DNA from: Ophiostoma sp. CBS 140.51
Lineage: Eukaryota; Ascomycota; Sordariomycetes; Ophiostomatales; Ophiostomataceae
DNA length: 43,949 nucleotides
NCBI GenBank assembly: GCA_029298735.1
Contig: JANSLP010000270.1
Span: 1-43,949 of the forward strand
Reading direction: 5' to 3'
Shown in pieces: positions 10,491 through 19,969 of this stretch (positions are counted from its first letter, which is position 1; each line of letters opens with the position of its first letter). Position numbers and translations under genes: made by a program. A model generated the notes under the pieces. The model saw only the letters and a program-made list of their open reading frames with translations. It was not told where the DNA came from and made no database searches.

Positions 10491-11810
10491 ATGTCTTCCC
10501 ACTACACAGTCCACACGTCCACGCTCTTCGACCCCAAGAAGAAGCAGTTTGTGTCGGACGTGTCCATCACTGTCGACCCCGTCTCGGGCAACATTGTCAA
10601 GGTCGAGCAGCGCGCCCCCGGCTCACTGAGAGATGTCGTGCCCGAGGGCGATGTCGACCTCCGCGGCAAAGTGGCCATGCCCGGCCTGGTCGATGCTCAC
10701 GCCCACATTTTCTTGCACAGCTACGACGAACGGCCCTCGCTCAACCAGAAGCGCGACGAGAGCAATGCCGAGCGTATCTTGCGTGCCGCCCAGCACTGCC
10801 GCACTGCTTTGCTCGCGGGGTACACAACCTACCGCGACCTCAGCTCCGAGTCCATGGGCGAGGCCGACGCCCAAATTCGCGACTGTGTCAACCGCGGCCT
10901 GATCCCGGGGCCCCGCCTGTTTGTCGCCACCCGCGCCCTGGCCAGCACGGGCTCTTATGAGCTGCGCACCGAAAACCATGCCAATGGTGTCTGCTACCCG
11001 CGCGGCGGTGAGGCTGTGGACGGTGTCGACGAGGCCCGTAAAGCAGTGCGGCGTCGATTGGCGGCCGGCGCCGACGTCATCAAGTTTTTCGCCGACTACC
11101 GGCGGCGGATTATGCGCTACCCGCCCGCGCAGCAGCACCCTTATGTGGTGAGTGCGACGCACCCACCGGTGAACCCGAACCCAGACATTGTGGTGTTTGC
11201 GCAAGAGGAAATGGACGCCATTGTGCGCGAGGCGACCCTCGGTCGAGCTCCGGTGGCCTGCCACGCGGGCACCATTGAGGGCGCACAAATGGCAGTGGCG
11301 GCCGGTGTGCACACCATTGAGCATGCCTACTATGCCGACGAGGCGCTGTTCAAGAACATGATTGACAAGGGCTGTCTGTTTGTGCCCACACTGGCCGTCT
11401 GCGAAAGGCTGCATGCCAAGCGTTTTCCTGAGATTTTGGCCCAGACCAAGCTGGCCTACCAGCTCGGTGTCCGCCTGGCCGTCGGCGGCGACACGGGAAC
11501 CTACCCACACGGCCAGAATGCACGCGAGATTGAGTTGATGGTCGAGGGTTGCGGTATCCCGCTGGAGGATGTGCTGGAGGCGTGCACTGTCGGCGGTTGG
11601 GAAGCCTGTGGTGGTGAGCTGTGCGGCGTGCCCTTTGGGTGGCTGGCCGAGGGTGTCCGGGCGGACCTGATTGCTCTGCCCACGGACCCGCGTGCGGATC
11701 CAAAGGCCTTTAGGAAAGTCGATTTTGTGATGAAGGACGGTGTCGTGTGGAAGAAGGATGGCAAGGGTGTCAACATGTATAGAGATGACCATACGTGGGT
11801 GGGTTGTTAA
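10491..11810 (+). CDS. metal-dependent amidohydrolase (imidazolonepropionase/prolidase-like subgroup)
   Basis: A 439-residue intronless enzyme. The chosen ATG at 10491 has a near-perfect context (GCCGCCACC before it); the frame runs upstream to 10284 without a better start. The amidohydrolase metal site is complete: HAH at residues 70-72 (VDAHAHIF), a Lys in DVIKFF at 198 that fits the carbamylated bridging lysine, His258 (VACHAG), His278 (TIEHAYY) and Asp334 (VGGDTG). This layout is that of binuclear Zn amidohydrolases related to imidazolonepropionase, Xaa-Pro dipeptidases and fungal ochratoxinase-like enzymes. There is no signal peptide, so it is probably cytosolic. Substrate unknown. The gene is convergent with the small Cys-rich gene, whose stop is 131 bases away. 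Confidence 0.9.
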   Translation: MSSHYTVHTSTLFDPKKKQFVSDVSITVDPVSGNIVKVEQRAPGSLRDVVPEGDVDLRGKVAMPGLVDAHAHIFLHSYDERPSLNQKRDESNAERILRAAQHCRTALLAGYTTYRDLSSESMGEADAQIRDCVNRGLIPGPRLFVATRALASTGSYELRTENHANGVCYPRGGEAVDGVDEARKAVRRRLAAGADVIKFFADYRRRIMRYPPAQQHPYVVSATHPPVNPNPDIVVFAQEEMDAIVREATLGRAPVACHAGTIEGAQMAVAAGVHTIEHAYYADEALFKNMIDKGCLFVPTLAVCERLHAKRFPEILAQTKLAYQLGVRLAVGGDTGTYPHGQNAREIELMVEGCGIPLEDVLEACTVGGWEACGGELCGVPFGWLAEGVRADLIALPTDPRADPKAFRKVDFVMKDGVVWKKDGKGVNMYRDDHTWVGC

Positions 11811-11941
11811 GTTACGGTGTTTACTGATAAATGAAGTATTGAGAGGGTTTGGATTTTATAGGATTTTATTGAATTTCAAAATTCATCAAAGGGAAATCAT
11901 CGCGAAGTTACTATTTTACACCCGCTTGGGTAACCACGTGT

Positions 11942-12124
11942 TTAACTTGTCCGTGGAAACACAAAGCGAGCACTGGCACAGTTCTCCTTGCCCTTGGAGG
12001 CGCAAGTCACACACTGTGACTGCGACTGACTGCCCGACAGAACGGTGCCACACCCGGGGCACTTCCAGGTTCCGTTGGAGGTGGCCTGGTCCACGAAAGT
12101 GTTGTCAGAGTTCTGGATCTGCAT
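11942..12124 (-). CDS. small Cys-rich, putative zinc-binding protein (60 aa)
   Basis: A 60-residue protein read from ATG 12124 to a TAA at 11942. Codon use is strongly biased to preferred fungal codons (AAC, ACC, AAG, GGC, CAG), which argues that it is real and well expressed. The core is WKCPGCG at about residues 20-26, then a Ser/Gln linker, then CVTCASKGKENC; the C-x2-C, C-x2-C-x6-C pattern suggests one zinc knuckle. There is no signal peptide or membrane segment. A strong TATA box lies about 160 bases upstream. I do not recognise a characterised family and no function should be assigned. Confidence 0.8.
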   Translation of the reverse strand: MQIQNSDNTFVDQATSNGTWKCPGCGTVLSGSQSQSQCVTCASKGKENCASARFVFPRTS

Positions 12125-12554
12125 TTTGGCAGAAAGTGGTCAAAAGTCTTGAGAGTGAGATTTCGCTTCGGTGAGACTGGAGTTGGGTGTTTCTGGTGTT
12201 TGATCAAGGGGCCTGTGAATTTAGAGTCTGTTGAGGGATAGAGAGCAGAAAACAAATCGACAGGAAAGGGCAAGAGAAGACGCCCTTTTATACTTTTTCG
12301 GGAGCAGAGGTGAAGCCAAAGTTGTCTCCTCGTCAGAATGTCACGATGTGATGCTCGTATACCTCAGTTGCACCGAGTCAAGGTGTTGAGGTCGTACAAA
12401 CGGCGTATATTGACGAAGTCACGATACTGCATCGCGTAAATAGAGCAAGTGAACACACTCCTTATTCTGTATTCACTATGAAATACAAAACTGGAAGCCT
12501 TCCAACAACCTTATCACTGATTGCCCTTCTTTCCATTCTACAAGGCATAGCTTT
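12125..12554. other. promoter and leader of the small Cys-rich gene
   Basis: About 430 bases between the small gene and the 3' end of the FKBP gene. Both are transcribed on the minus strand, so this holds the FKBP 3' flank, then the promoter and the ~130-base leader of the small gene. A TATA box is the only clear element. Confidence 0.6.
12285..12292 (-). promoter_or_regulatory. TATA box (TATAAAAG)
   Basis: TATAAAAG followed by GG on the minus strand, about 160 bases upstream of the ATG at 12124. TATA boxes of this quality are uncommon in filamentous fungi and tend to mark highly or conditionally expressed genes. Confidence 0.7.
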
Positions 12555-13184
12555 TCATGGCGTCGGTGTCGGCTTTGATGGTGACCAAGTTGACCTTGGC
12601 ACACCTTTGATCGTGATGAGTTGAGTATCAAAAACTGCATTGTTAGTGGTGGGCATGTAAATAGTTACCGAAAAGGGAGTGGCCTACCCAACGTCGAGTT
12701 CCCAGGAATGGGTCCGACAGTATCCAGGCCGTAGCCGTACTCGGGCGGAATCGTGAGTTTTCTGTTGGTCAGCAAAGCACGCGCAAGATTATCAGAGAGC
12801 ACTGCTCGTATAAACCCACCTCTTCTCGCCAACACACATATCCGTCAGGCCCATGTCCCAGCCTTGGATCACTTCGCCTGCGCCCAGTGTGAAGGTGAAT
12901 GTCTCGCCGGGGGCGGCTGCCGTCAGTTAGCGGTGTACAATTATTTGTGCGTATTGTGGGCACTTACTCGACTCAACCTTTGTCCCATCCAGGAGACTTA
13001 AAGCGTATGTCATGGAAATGACATCGTTGTTGCGCGTTTTGCGGTCGCACGTCACTTTGTGCGTGACTTCAATCGTGATGCCGTCGGCTGGTGATGCAGT
13101 GGTAGAGGTGGCGGAGAACGAGGTGGCGGCAGCCAAAGCTGTCGCTGCCGATGACAAGGCGAGCAACAAGGAAGTGAGCTTCAT
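12555..13184 (-). CDS. FKBP-type peptidyl-prolyl cis-trans isomerase, secretory pathway
   Basis: Four exons on the minus strand: 13184-12968, 12916-12820, 12761-12688 and 12634-12555, with introns of 51, 58 and 53 nt, giving 155 residues. Frames join exactly. Residues 1-18 (MKLTSLLLALSSAATALA) are a classic signal peptide. The FKBP fold follows: YALSLLDGTKVES, GETFTFTLGAGEVIQGWDMGL, CVGEKRKLTIPPEYGYG, PIPGNSTLVFDTQL. The aromatic/Trp positions of the FK506 pocket (VIQGWD) are present. This matches FKBP2/FKBP13-type isomerases that help folding in the ER. The end is Pro/Ser/Thr-rich with no HDEL-like retrieval signal, so it may leave the ER. The frame also opens upstream from a GTG at 13196, but MKLTS is the first ATG. 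Confidence 0.9.
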
Positions 13185-14143
13185 GATGAAGGCCACAATT
13201 TAGTCTGATGTTTGTTTTACAGCAATTGTCTTCAAATTCCAAAACAAAAGAAGTGAGCATTGAAAATATCATCTTGTTGACTTGTTTTACCCAGCCTAAC
13301 CCTACACACCTTGCCTTCCACTACCGCATGGCTAATTGCAGCGGTTCGTATTGATCCGCTCTAGACAAGGCACTTTGGAAATAACTCTATTTATTACCCG
13401 TGAGAACTTGTGGTGCCGCCTCGTAGATCGTGGACGTAGAAATGGCATGTCAAGACTGGACGGTGTTGGCAGTAACAAAAGGTGATGGCACAAAGTTAGA
13501 CTTCCTCCATTAGCATCATAGCCTATAGCACAAAAATGTCGAAATATTTTTACCAATTTCCCTACCAATTTTCACCATTTTCGTGCCAGTCTTTCCCGTC
13601 GTTAGGGTCCATCATGTTGTCGCACAAGAAACGGCAAATGGCATCCAACAAGCAAACGGACACCCACAGCAACAGACGAAGAAAATGCAAACGACGACGT
13701 GGCAGTCGACAATACCACACAGAGACCATGATACATAAGGACTCTTTAAAAGATTTTTTCTCTTCTCGAATTTGCATCTGTTTTTTTCTCTCTCTTCTAT
13801 TTCCTTTTTCCTGCTTTCTCTTTTATCTGATTTGATGATCGTCCTTTTCTTCCCAGTCCGTGACTAACACTGTGCCAACAGACCAACAGAAACACCGCTT
13901 CCGCGCAAGGCGTTCTGCAAATAAATCAAAATTCTCCTTGCTCTTGCATTTGGTTTTCTTTTCTTGTCTTTTTCTTCAATTGTTACAACTTTTGGCGAGT
14001 TTCTCTTCAGCACCTTTTCAATTGCTTTTATTTGTCCCCTTCATCGCAGTTTTGCAATGTGGAGTCATGTGACTAGGCTCCCCCTCGTCCAGACCTAATA
14101 AGCTGATCTTAGCGGGACATTTTCCACAATTCTAACTGTAAAA
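13185..14143. other. intergenic region without a recognisable gene
   Basis: It holds the FKBP promoter and the 5' flank of the tRNA gene. Short T- and C-rich frames occur, but none is convincing. No other structure is visible. Confidence 0.6.
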
Positions 14144-14241
14144 GGCACAGTGCCAGAGTGGTTAATGGGTGAGACTTGAATTTCGTGATTCAATCCTATC
14201 TCATGGCTTCGGCCGCGCATGTTCGAACCATGCCTGTGTCG
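14144..14241 (+). tRNA. tRNA-Ser (anticodon UGA) with a 17-nt intron
   Basis: The acceptor stem GGCACAG pairs with CTGTGTC, with discriminator G at 14241. The anticodon stem TGAGA (14170-14174) pairs with TCTCA (14199-14203), and the loop reads CTTGAA before an intron at 14181-14197, giving anticodon TGA (decodes UCA). The long variable arm GGCTTCGGCC and the T arm GCATG-TTCGAAC-CATGC are intact. The mature length is 81 nt, equal to the tRNA-Ser(CGA) found 5.7 kb away. T-runs just downstream give a Pol III terminator. Confidence 0.93.
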
Positions 14242-15483
14242 TTTCTTTTTTTGTGTTTTTTTTTTTTTTTTTTTTTTTTATAAAAAAAAGATGCATGCAC
14301 CTTTGACATCTTGGATAACTGGCGACGCAACTCTTTCGCACGGAGCCTGCAGTCTAATAACGAGACAGGAAAGGTGTGAATCAAACGAATAGACGGACAA
14401 GGCGAACAGACGAACAGGCTGCGCTAAACAGAGGCTATTGCTTTCGTAGTGGCCACCCCCCTTTATGTACTCCGTACATACAGACCGAAAAGGAGAGAAT
14501 GTAAGTGCGTGCTCCGTTTGTCGGTAAATAACTACTCCATATGTTGTTATATGGCTTCTGCAGATTCCACCCTCCGTGCGCGCTTTTTCTTTTGTATGGC
14601 AGATCTAAAGATAAAAGAAAGACGATAACGAATGTCAATATGAGGGTCCAATACCGGTCGATGCGGAGGCGAGCTTGGCATCGGACAGTGTACCATTAGG
14701 GAGAAGATAATAACCTGAAAAATGCAGAACCTGCTCGTCATCGGAACTCGATGGACTGTGCACTTGACCGTACGAGTATCATGTGCAGCCCCTACTCGAT
14801 ATTGACACAATAACGTGGGGGTAACAAACTGACCGAGGCTTTTTCTGTTCGTTGTCATAATCCGTCTTCCTTCTAAACTTGTCCTTTCTCATTTTGCACT
14901 GACCAAAGGGCAGTGCCGATTGCGCAACGTCCGCGTTCCCCGCCCATTACGCTGTGCAAATTTGCTCCTTTTCTTCGCTTGCCAGGGTTGAGTTTCTTTT
15001 TGTCGCTGTGTTTGAGAGATGGAAGGACTATGCTGGCATCCATGTTCTACGCACCGCATAATCAATACACTGCATGCACCACAGGATAGGAGCCGCTGAC
15101 ATGGGCTTGCCAACTCGGATGCCAAACCCACGTGTAGGCAGAGCGTGGTACGAAACGGCGTTTACAAAACATGCCCTGGCCCGGGCAGTTCACGCTGACG
15201 ATCCTTTGGTTCTCGGACTCTGGCTTGTCATGGTCATGCAACTGCCACTCATCTTTAATTTGTTTCATGGTTTCTATTTATTTATTTATTCTTCTTCTGA
15301 TTGTTGTTGGCGGAATACTGTGTAAGCTATGGGCAGTAGTTGAGTGTTGGGGACTTATGCGAGTACCCGTACAAACTTCATCGGTTGTTGGTCGGCGTGT
15401 AAGTCAATGAGTGGTCCCTATTCGGCCTTATTGGCCATCGTACCTTGCTAAGTTCCGGCCTTTGGTCTTCGTCCACCCATCTT
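14242..15483. other. intergenic region with long poly-T tract
   Basis: Directly after the tRNA is a T-rich terminator region with a run of 24 T (14256-14279) followed by an A-run. A short palindrome, TATGTAC-TCC-GTACATA, lies at 14464-14480. The remainder shows no convincing frame and ends in the 3' flank of the minus-strand molybdopterin-domain gene. Confidence 0.6.
14256..14279 (+). repeat. poly-T tract (24 T)
   Basis: Uninterrupted T24 downstream of the tRNA-Ser gene, followed after one TAT-like step by an A-run; it overlaps the expected Pol III termination zone. Confidence 0.85.
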
Positions 15484-16804
15484 CTACTTATCCTTCTCCT
15501 TCTCATCTCCGGACTCGTCGTCCTCGCCCTCTACTGTGATACGCCGTCCTTGCACATTCTCCACCACCTCGGCCACCAGACTCTCCAGCAACGCCGCATC
15601 TTTACCTACCAGCGTCACCGTGTTGCGCTTGCGTTCCCAGCGCGGGTAGCTGCCCACTTTCACACCCTGCGGCTCGACCTTGGCGGCCAGCTCCGTCAGG
15701 TACGGCGCCACTACACTTTCGGGCAGCGGCGTTGAAATGAGCACGCGCGCAATCTGGCGGCCCTCAAGCCGCGGCAGGAGCAGTGGTGTCAAGTTATCAA
15801 GCAGCATCTCAAACAGCCGGGGCACACCCGGCAAGATGTGCACATTGCCGTTGACGACACAGACAGGCACCCACAGGTCCTCGCGAGGGAAGACAAACTG
15901 TTTTTCGGGAGCAATAGCCGGGTCGGTGGGCAACTCGACCATGCGCAGACGGGCACGCAGAGCAGGCGAGTCGACGTCCCAGTCAACGACGGGCTGGTTG
16001 GGCCGCGGGCGGGCAATGGAGATCTCCTTCATGCGGCGGTAAGCCTCGTCGTAAAGCTTGACCTCGAGCCCAAAAGCCTTAGCGATGGACGGGTACGTAA
16101 TATCGTCGTGTGTTGGGCCGATGCCACCACTAGGTGCACGTGTCAGCAGACTTACCCCCGTGTAAGGTAAGTGATGTCTGGATGTGCTTCATCTCTCGCT
16201 CACCTCGTCACGACAAAGTCGTAGTTTTCGCTCATGCGCCGGACGGCCTCGATAATCTGGCTCTCATCGTCCTCAATCACTTCGACGCGCTTCAGTGACT
16301 GGAGAGAGTAAGTCAATGTAAGCAGTCCTTATAGGCTTATAAATTAAAGCCTAAAAGTGATGTCACCGCAAGTAACTTACAATTCCTAACGAGAAACACC
16401 ACTTTGCTACATAGGTGGAGTTGGTCTAAACAAAGCCGTCAGTCATGGTCGATGGCACTGTCTCCCAGAAGACACACTCACATCTTTTGTCTATGAATAT
16501 ATTCGTTAGTAATGGGCACATGATTTTCTTATATTGGCTGGCTGTTGCTCACCTTGCCGCCCAGGACCTCGTCGCCGATGATGAGACAGGCTGCCGTGTG
16601 GATGGGCTTGGCATTGTTGCGGGCCGCTGTGGAGAGCTCGGCCATGGCGGACAGTGTGGGCCGGGCCGCCGTAAAGGAGGCGGAAGCGGCAGAAAAGCCG
16701 GAACGGGCAGATAGAGAAGACGCAGAGACCGAGGACGAGGCGCGTAGAAACGGCGATGTCGGCGCAGACACGTGACACAGGATGTGGGTGAGGCGCTGCG
16801 ACAT
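15484..16804 (-). CDS. MoCF/molybdopterin-binding domain protein, probably mitochondrial
   Basis: Five exons on the minus strand: 16804-16553, 16490-16482 (only 9 nt, encoding TKD), 16425-16381, 16298-16204 and 16129-15484, giving 348 residues. All junctions have GT/AG ends and keep frame. The domain opens with ACLIIGDEVLGGK, continues TKDTNSTYVAKWCFSLGI across the micro-exon, and has the signature SGGIGPTHDD at 134-143. A later part reads VCVVNGNVHILPGVPRLFEML. This is the CinA/MogA-like fold also found at the N-terminus of animal FAD synthase (FLAD1), where it has FAD-hydrolase activity; stand-alone fungal copies are poorly characterised. The first ~60 residues are rich in Ser, Ala and Arg and suit a mitochondrial presequence. 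The tail is acidic and Lys-rich. It shares a 0.7-kb promoter region with GMF. Confidence 0.9.
16482..16490 (-). other. 9-nt micro-exon
   Basis: ACAAAAGAT, flanked by TAG on the 5' side and GTGAGTG on the 3' side, lies between introns of 62 and 56 nt. It supplies three residues (TKD) that join GGK to TNS, restoring the GGK-x-x-DTNS motif expected for this domain. Confidence 0.85.
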
Positions 16805-17510
16805 GGATATGAGAGGAGTGTAGGATGGGAGAGTAGGGGGAAGAAGGAAGAAGGGAGAACGGTAAAAAAAGATCAAACTGATATGTCGTGAGAAAGGGTG
16901 GACAGACAATCGGTTACATACTATGTGTGAACGGTAGTCGAATCAAGCACGTAACTCGGAACCGCTCAGGCTTTTCCGCCCTTTCGCTTCGCTCTTTCCA
17001 TTCCAGGAACAAGGCCATGGCAGGCGGAGAACCGGAATGGCGGGGACTGGAAAAAGGGCAGGAGCGGGACACAGCGGATAGCACCTCGAGTTAGTGCGTT
17101 GCTTTTCGCTGAAAGAGAGCTTGTCAGTGGTCTGTCCGCAGGTGGATAGCCGTCATTGTGGACTCGGTAGGCGCCTCGTCTTGCTCGTCAGCGCCAACGG
17201 GCTCGGAGACGTATGCCCCGCGCGCATGCGACGTAATAACTGGGTAGGCTGTTGGGGGCGCTCTTACCCCACGCCATTGATTCCTGGAATGTGTCGACTG
17301 CCTTCCGTGACCGCCTCCTGTGACTGCCTTTCCCTTTCTGCTATCGCATTGTACACCGCAAGCTGCGAAACCTCGACCCGCGACTTTCTCTCCTCTCCTA
17401 TCCGAACTCCATTCTCCGACCCCTGTCCCTTCCCGTCGTCTCGTTTCCGACCTCCGTTCTCCGTTCTCCGTTTTTCCCCGCAGTCGCTCGTAAACCACAC
17501 GGCCGTCAAG
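16805..17510. other. divergent promoter between the MoCF-domain gene and GMF
   Basis: About 0.7 kb without a gene. The side next to GMF is pyrimidine-rich (17330-17500), typical of a leader. No clear TATA box is present. Confidence 0.6.
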
Positions 17511-18038
17511 ATGGTGAGTCCCATCACGTCATAGCTGCGTCGCTCTTCGGCTCTCTTCAAGATACCTCATAACTAACTTTTCTCACCTCCTCTCTCCCCT
17601 CCTCTCTCCTAGAGCTCAGAAGCAAGACTGTATACCTTCTCTCAGGAGACAAAGGACCAGCTCCGCAAGTTCCGCCTCGGCACCTCGCGCGCCCGCGACC
17701 CCCAGGCAGTCATCTATCTCATTGACCGCGCCACCAAGGAGATCCGCCAGGACGAAGAAAAGACCGTCTACAAGAGTCTCGACGAGATCGCCGATGACCT
17801 GCCCGAGAACTCGCCGCGTTTTGTCCTGCTTAGCTACCCCATGAACCTGCCGTCCGGCCGTCTGTCGTGCCCGTACGTGCTTCTGTACTACTTGCCCATC
17901 ACCTGCAATAGTGAGCTGCGCATGCTCTACGCTGGTGCGAAGGAGCTGATGCGCAACACGAGCGAGGTGGGCAAGGTGCTTGACGTGGAATCGACCGACG
18001 ATTTCGAGGAGCTGCCGGAACGTCTGGGCTCAGCATAG
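17511..18038 (+). CDS. glia maturation factor (GMF/Aim7), ADF-H domain
   Basis: Two exons: the first contains only the ATG (17511-17513), followed at once by a GTGAGT donor; the intron is 17514-17612; exon 2 is 17613-18038. The product has 142 residues and is a single ADF-homology domain. Diagnostic GMF segments are SEARLYTFSQETKDQLRKFR at the N-terminus, then DPQAVIYLID, ENSPRFVLLSYP, GRLSCPYVLLYYLP and the family's best-known stretch SELRMLYAGAKELM. GMF binds the Arp2/3 complex, not actin itself, and promotes debranching of actin networks, for instance at endocytic patches. Length and all blocks are normal. The ATG-only first exon is a known style for small cofilin-family genes in fungi. 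The neighbouring NBP35 gene is convergent. Confidence 0.95.
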
Positions 18039-18408
18039 ATAACGAGACGGCCACAATGTGGGCATTAAGGGACAGAGAAGAAAGAGGTGGTGTGCGATGA
18101 ACGAACAAACAGACGGAAGCGAGCGAAGGAAACGTACACGACCGAGGATGCACAGCTGCAAGCTTTTATAATGACTTTTTGCGTTAATACTGGACATGTT
18201 TTTTTTTGGACAAACGGGAAAGGCGCTCGTGATCGAATTCATACTGTTTTATTTTATTTCTTGGCGTATAACGCACATGCGATACGTTCGCTATCCTGTA
18301 GTGTATTATAGATATCTCTGATATCCTGTGCCGTTACGTCGTAAAAGGCAAACGCTGTGTAGATGCAATCGTTGTATGTACAGATCCTCCACCCGGGACA
18401 ACCCAACC
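18039..18408. other. convergent 3' flanks of GMF and NBP35
   Basis: About 370 bases between two facing stop codons. It contains T-rich stretches and no visible gene; the two 3' UTRs likely approach or overlap here. Confidence 0.6.
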
Positions 18409-19461
18409 CTAAGCCTTGCCAGCCTTTTCCTCCTCATCCTCGGGCAGCACTTGAGAGCCGTCCAGCCCTAGCTCGCCCGCCAACGTCCGCACCACTGTCT
18501 TCAGTGCTGCGCATGCAGGGCTATCTGGGTAGCTGTCAAAGAAGCTCTCGCCGTAATCGCATGCCATGCCGATTCGCGGGTCGAGAGGCACTGCTCCCAA
18601 GAACGGCAGCCCCAGCTCTTCCGCCAGGCCACGGCCGCCACCCGTTGTTGCACGGAAGATCTGGCTCTCGTGCCGGCACTTAGGGCACACGAATCCACTC
18701 ATGTTCTCAACAATACCCAGCACCTTAATTCCTGCCTTACGACAAAAGTCAATCTCCTTGCGCACGTCCAGCAGCGCCACCTCCTGGGGTGTCGTCACCA
18801 CGACTGCGCCGTCGATGCCGCTCTCACCCAGAAATGCGTTGACACTCAAATGCTCGTCGCTCGTACCGGGTGGCGTATCTACCAGCAAAAAGTCCAGGTC
18901 ACCCCAGTCCACGTCCTTCAAAAACTGCTTGATGAGGCCGCTCTTCTTGGCGCCGCGCCAGATGATCGCGTCGTCACGGTTCGGCAACATGAACTGGATG
19001 CTCATCACGCCCAGGTTGTCCGTCACCCACACAGGCGACCAGCCCGCGCTGCTGACGTGGATCGTTTCCTCCTCGACACCCATCATCTTGGGGATGCTCG
19101 GCCCGCAAATGTCCGTGTCCATGATGCCGACATTACTGTCGGGGTTTGCTGAGAAGGCATGCGCCAGCAGGGTAGTGAACGTGCTCTTGCCCACGCCACC
19201 CTTGCCGCTGAGCACCAGGATCTTGTGTTTGACATTTTCAAGTCGCGCCGTAATCACAGGGATGTCTGGGTCCGGACCCTTGGGCGCCGATGCGCAGATT
19301 TCTTGGTTGGGGCAGCCGGCGCACGAGTCTGCCTGGCCTGCCTGCTCGGATTCGGGGCCGGGACAGTGCTCGGGTTCGGGTGCGACCAGCTTGGGCTTGG
19401 ACTTGAGCGGGTTGGAGAGGACGTCCTCGACCGGCTCGGGCAGCTCCAGTGCCGGCGCCAT
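18409..19461 (-). CDS. NBP35: cytosolic Fe-S cluster assembly scaffold NBP35
   Basis: A 350-residue intronless protein on the minus strand from ATG 19461. The N-terminal cluster ligands Cys33, Cys47, Cys50 and Cys56 have the NBP35 spacing C-x13-C-x2-C-x5-C and distinguish it from CFD1, which lacks them. The deviant Walker A motif GKGGVGKS spans 86-93. The switch region holds DTDICGPS, and DTPPGTSDEH follows. The C-terminal bridging cluster motif is CPKC at 259-262. NBP35 forms a heterotetramer with CFD1 that assembles [4Fe-4S] clusters for transfer to cytosolic and nuclear proteins and is essential in yeast. The frame continues upstream to a GTG at 19737, but MAPALELP is the first ATG. Three CCAAT boxes upstream suggest CCAAT-binding complex control. 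Confidence 0.96.
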   Translation of the reverse strand: MAPALELPEPVEDVLSNPLKSKPKLVAPEPEHCPGPESEQAGQADSCAGCPNQEICASAPKGPDPDIPVITARLENVKHKILVLSGKGGVGKSTFTTLLAHAFSANPDSNVGIMDTDICGPSIPKMMGVEEETIHVSSAGWSPVWVTDNLGVMSIQFMLPNRDDAIIWRGAKKSGLIKQFLKDVDWGDLDFLLVDTPPGTSDEHLSVNAFLGESGIDGAVVVTTPQEVALLDVRKEIDFCRKAGIKVLGIVENMSGFVCPKCRHESQIFRATTGGGRGLAEELGLPFLGAVPLDPRIGMACDYGESFFDSYPDSPACAALKTVVRTLAGELGLDGSQVLPEDEEEKAGKA

Positions 19462-19969
19462 AACGGCGGTTGTATGTGAGCGAGAGGTGAGAGTGTGTGA
19501 TGTAATAGCGGGGTGATGCGATGTGCCCTCGCTTTGGTGGTGTTTTTTTGTTGTTGATCTGGCTGTGTTAACCGCCGTGTCGTCTTTCTTGTCGTCGATA
19601 TATGAACAAATAAGTTGCTCGTGGGAGTGTTGTATGTTGTTGCGACGTCGGAGACTCGACTCAAGAAAATTAATACGCTGTGATTGGTAAGTGGCGAAAA
19701 AGAAGACTTGCGCTTGTTTCGCTGGATTGGAAATCACCTCGCTGTTGTGATTGGAGGGGTTTAGTGCCGTTCTTTCAACAGTGACAGCGCTCTATGGCAC
19801 TTGCCAATTGCTGGAAGTGCATCATCCTTTTTTCTTTCTTTTTCTTTTCAAGAATATGACCAAAAAAAAAACTGGTTCGCGACGACCTCTCTCTACACAT
19901 CTACCGCTCTGGAAGCCTGTTTTCACGAGGGGAAAAAAGGCACACAAAGGTAAGAAAAAAAAAACAATC
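19462..19969. other. NBP35 promoter
   Basis: It contains the NBP35 leader and promoter with three CCAAT boxes, then a T/A-rich stretch that ends in the A-run (T-run on the minus strand) terminating tRNA-Ser(CGA). No gene seen. Confidence 0.6.
19683..19754 (-). promoter_or_regulatory. three CCAAT boxes upstream of NBP35
   Basis: ATTGG occurs at 19683-19687, 19726-19730 and 19750-19754, so CCAAT reads on the NBP35 strand, about 220-290 bases before its ATG. Two of the three extend to CCAATCA, the form preferred by the fungal CCAAT-binding complex, which with HapX controls Fe-using pathways. Confidence 0.55.

Noticed and set aside
5878..12124. A siderophore or secondary-metabolite gene cluster
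   Set aside because: There is no NRPS, PKS, terpene or ornithine hydroxylase gene nearby; the neighbours are unrelated housekeeping or single transport genes.
12555..12600. Alternative frame KVNLVTIK...KSYAL at the FKBP 3' end
   Set aside because: It resembles the last FKBP strand but no splice combination reaches it in phase from exon 3; the frame with VFDTQLITIK joins exactly.
19462..19737. 92-residue N-terminal extension of NBP35
   Set aside because: It begins at GTG, and its low-complexity Ser/Thr/His text crosses the leader and promoter; known NBP35 proteins start close to the first cluster cysteine.
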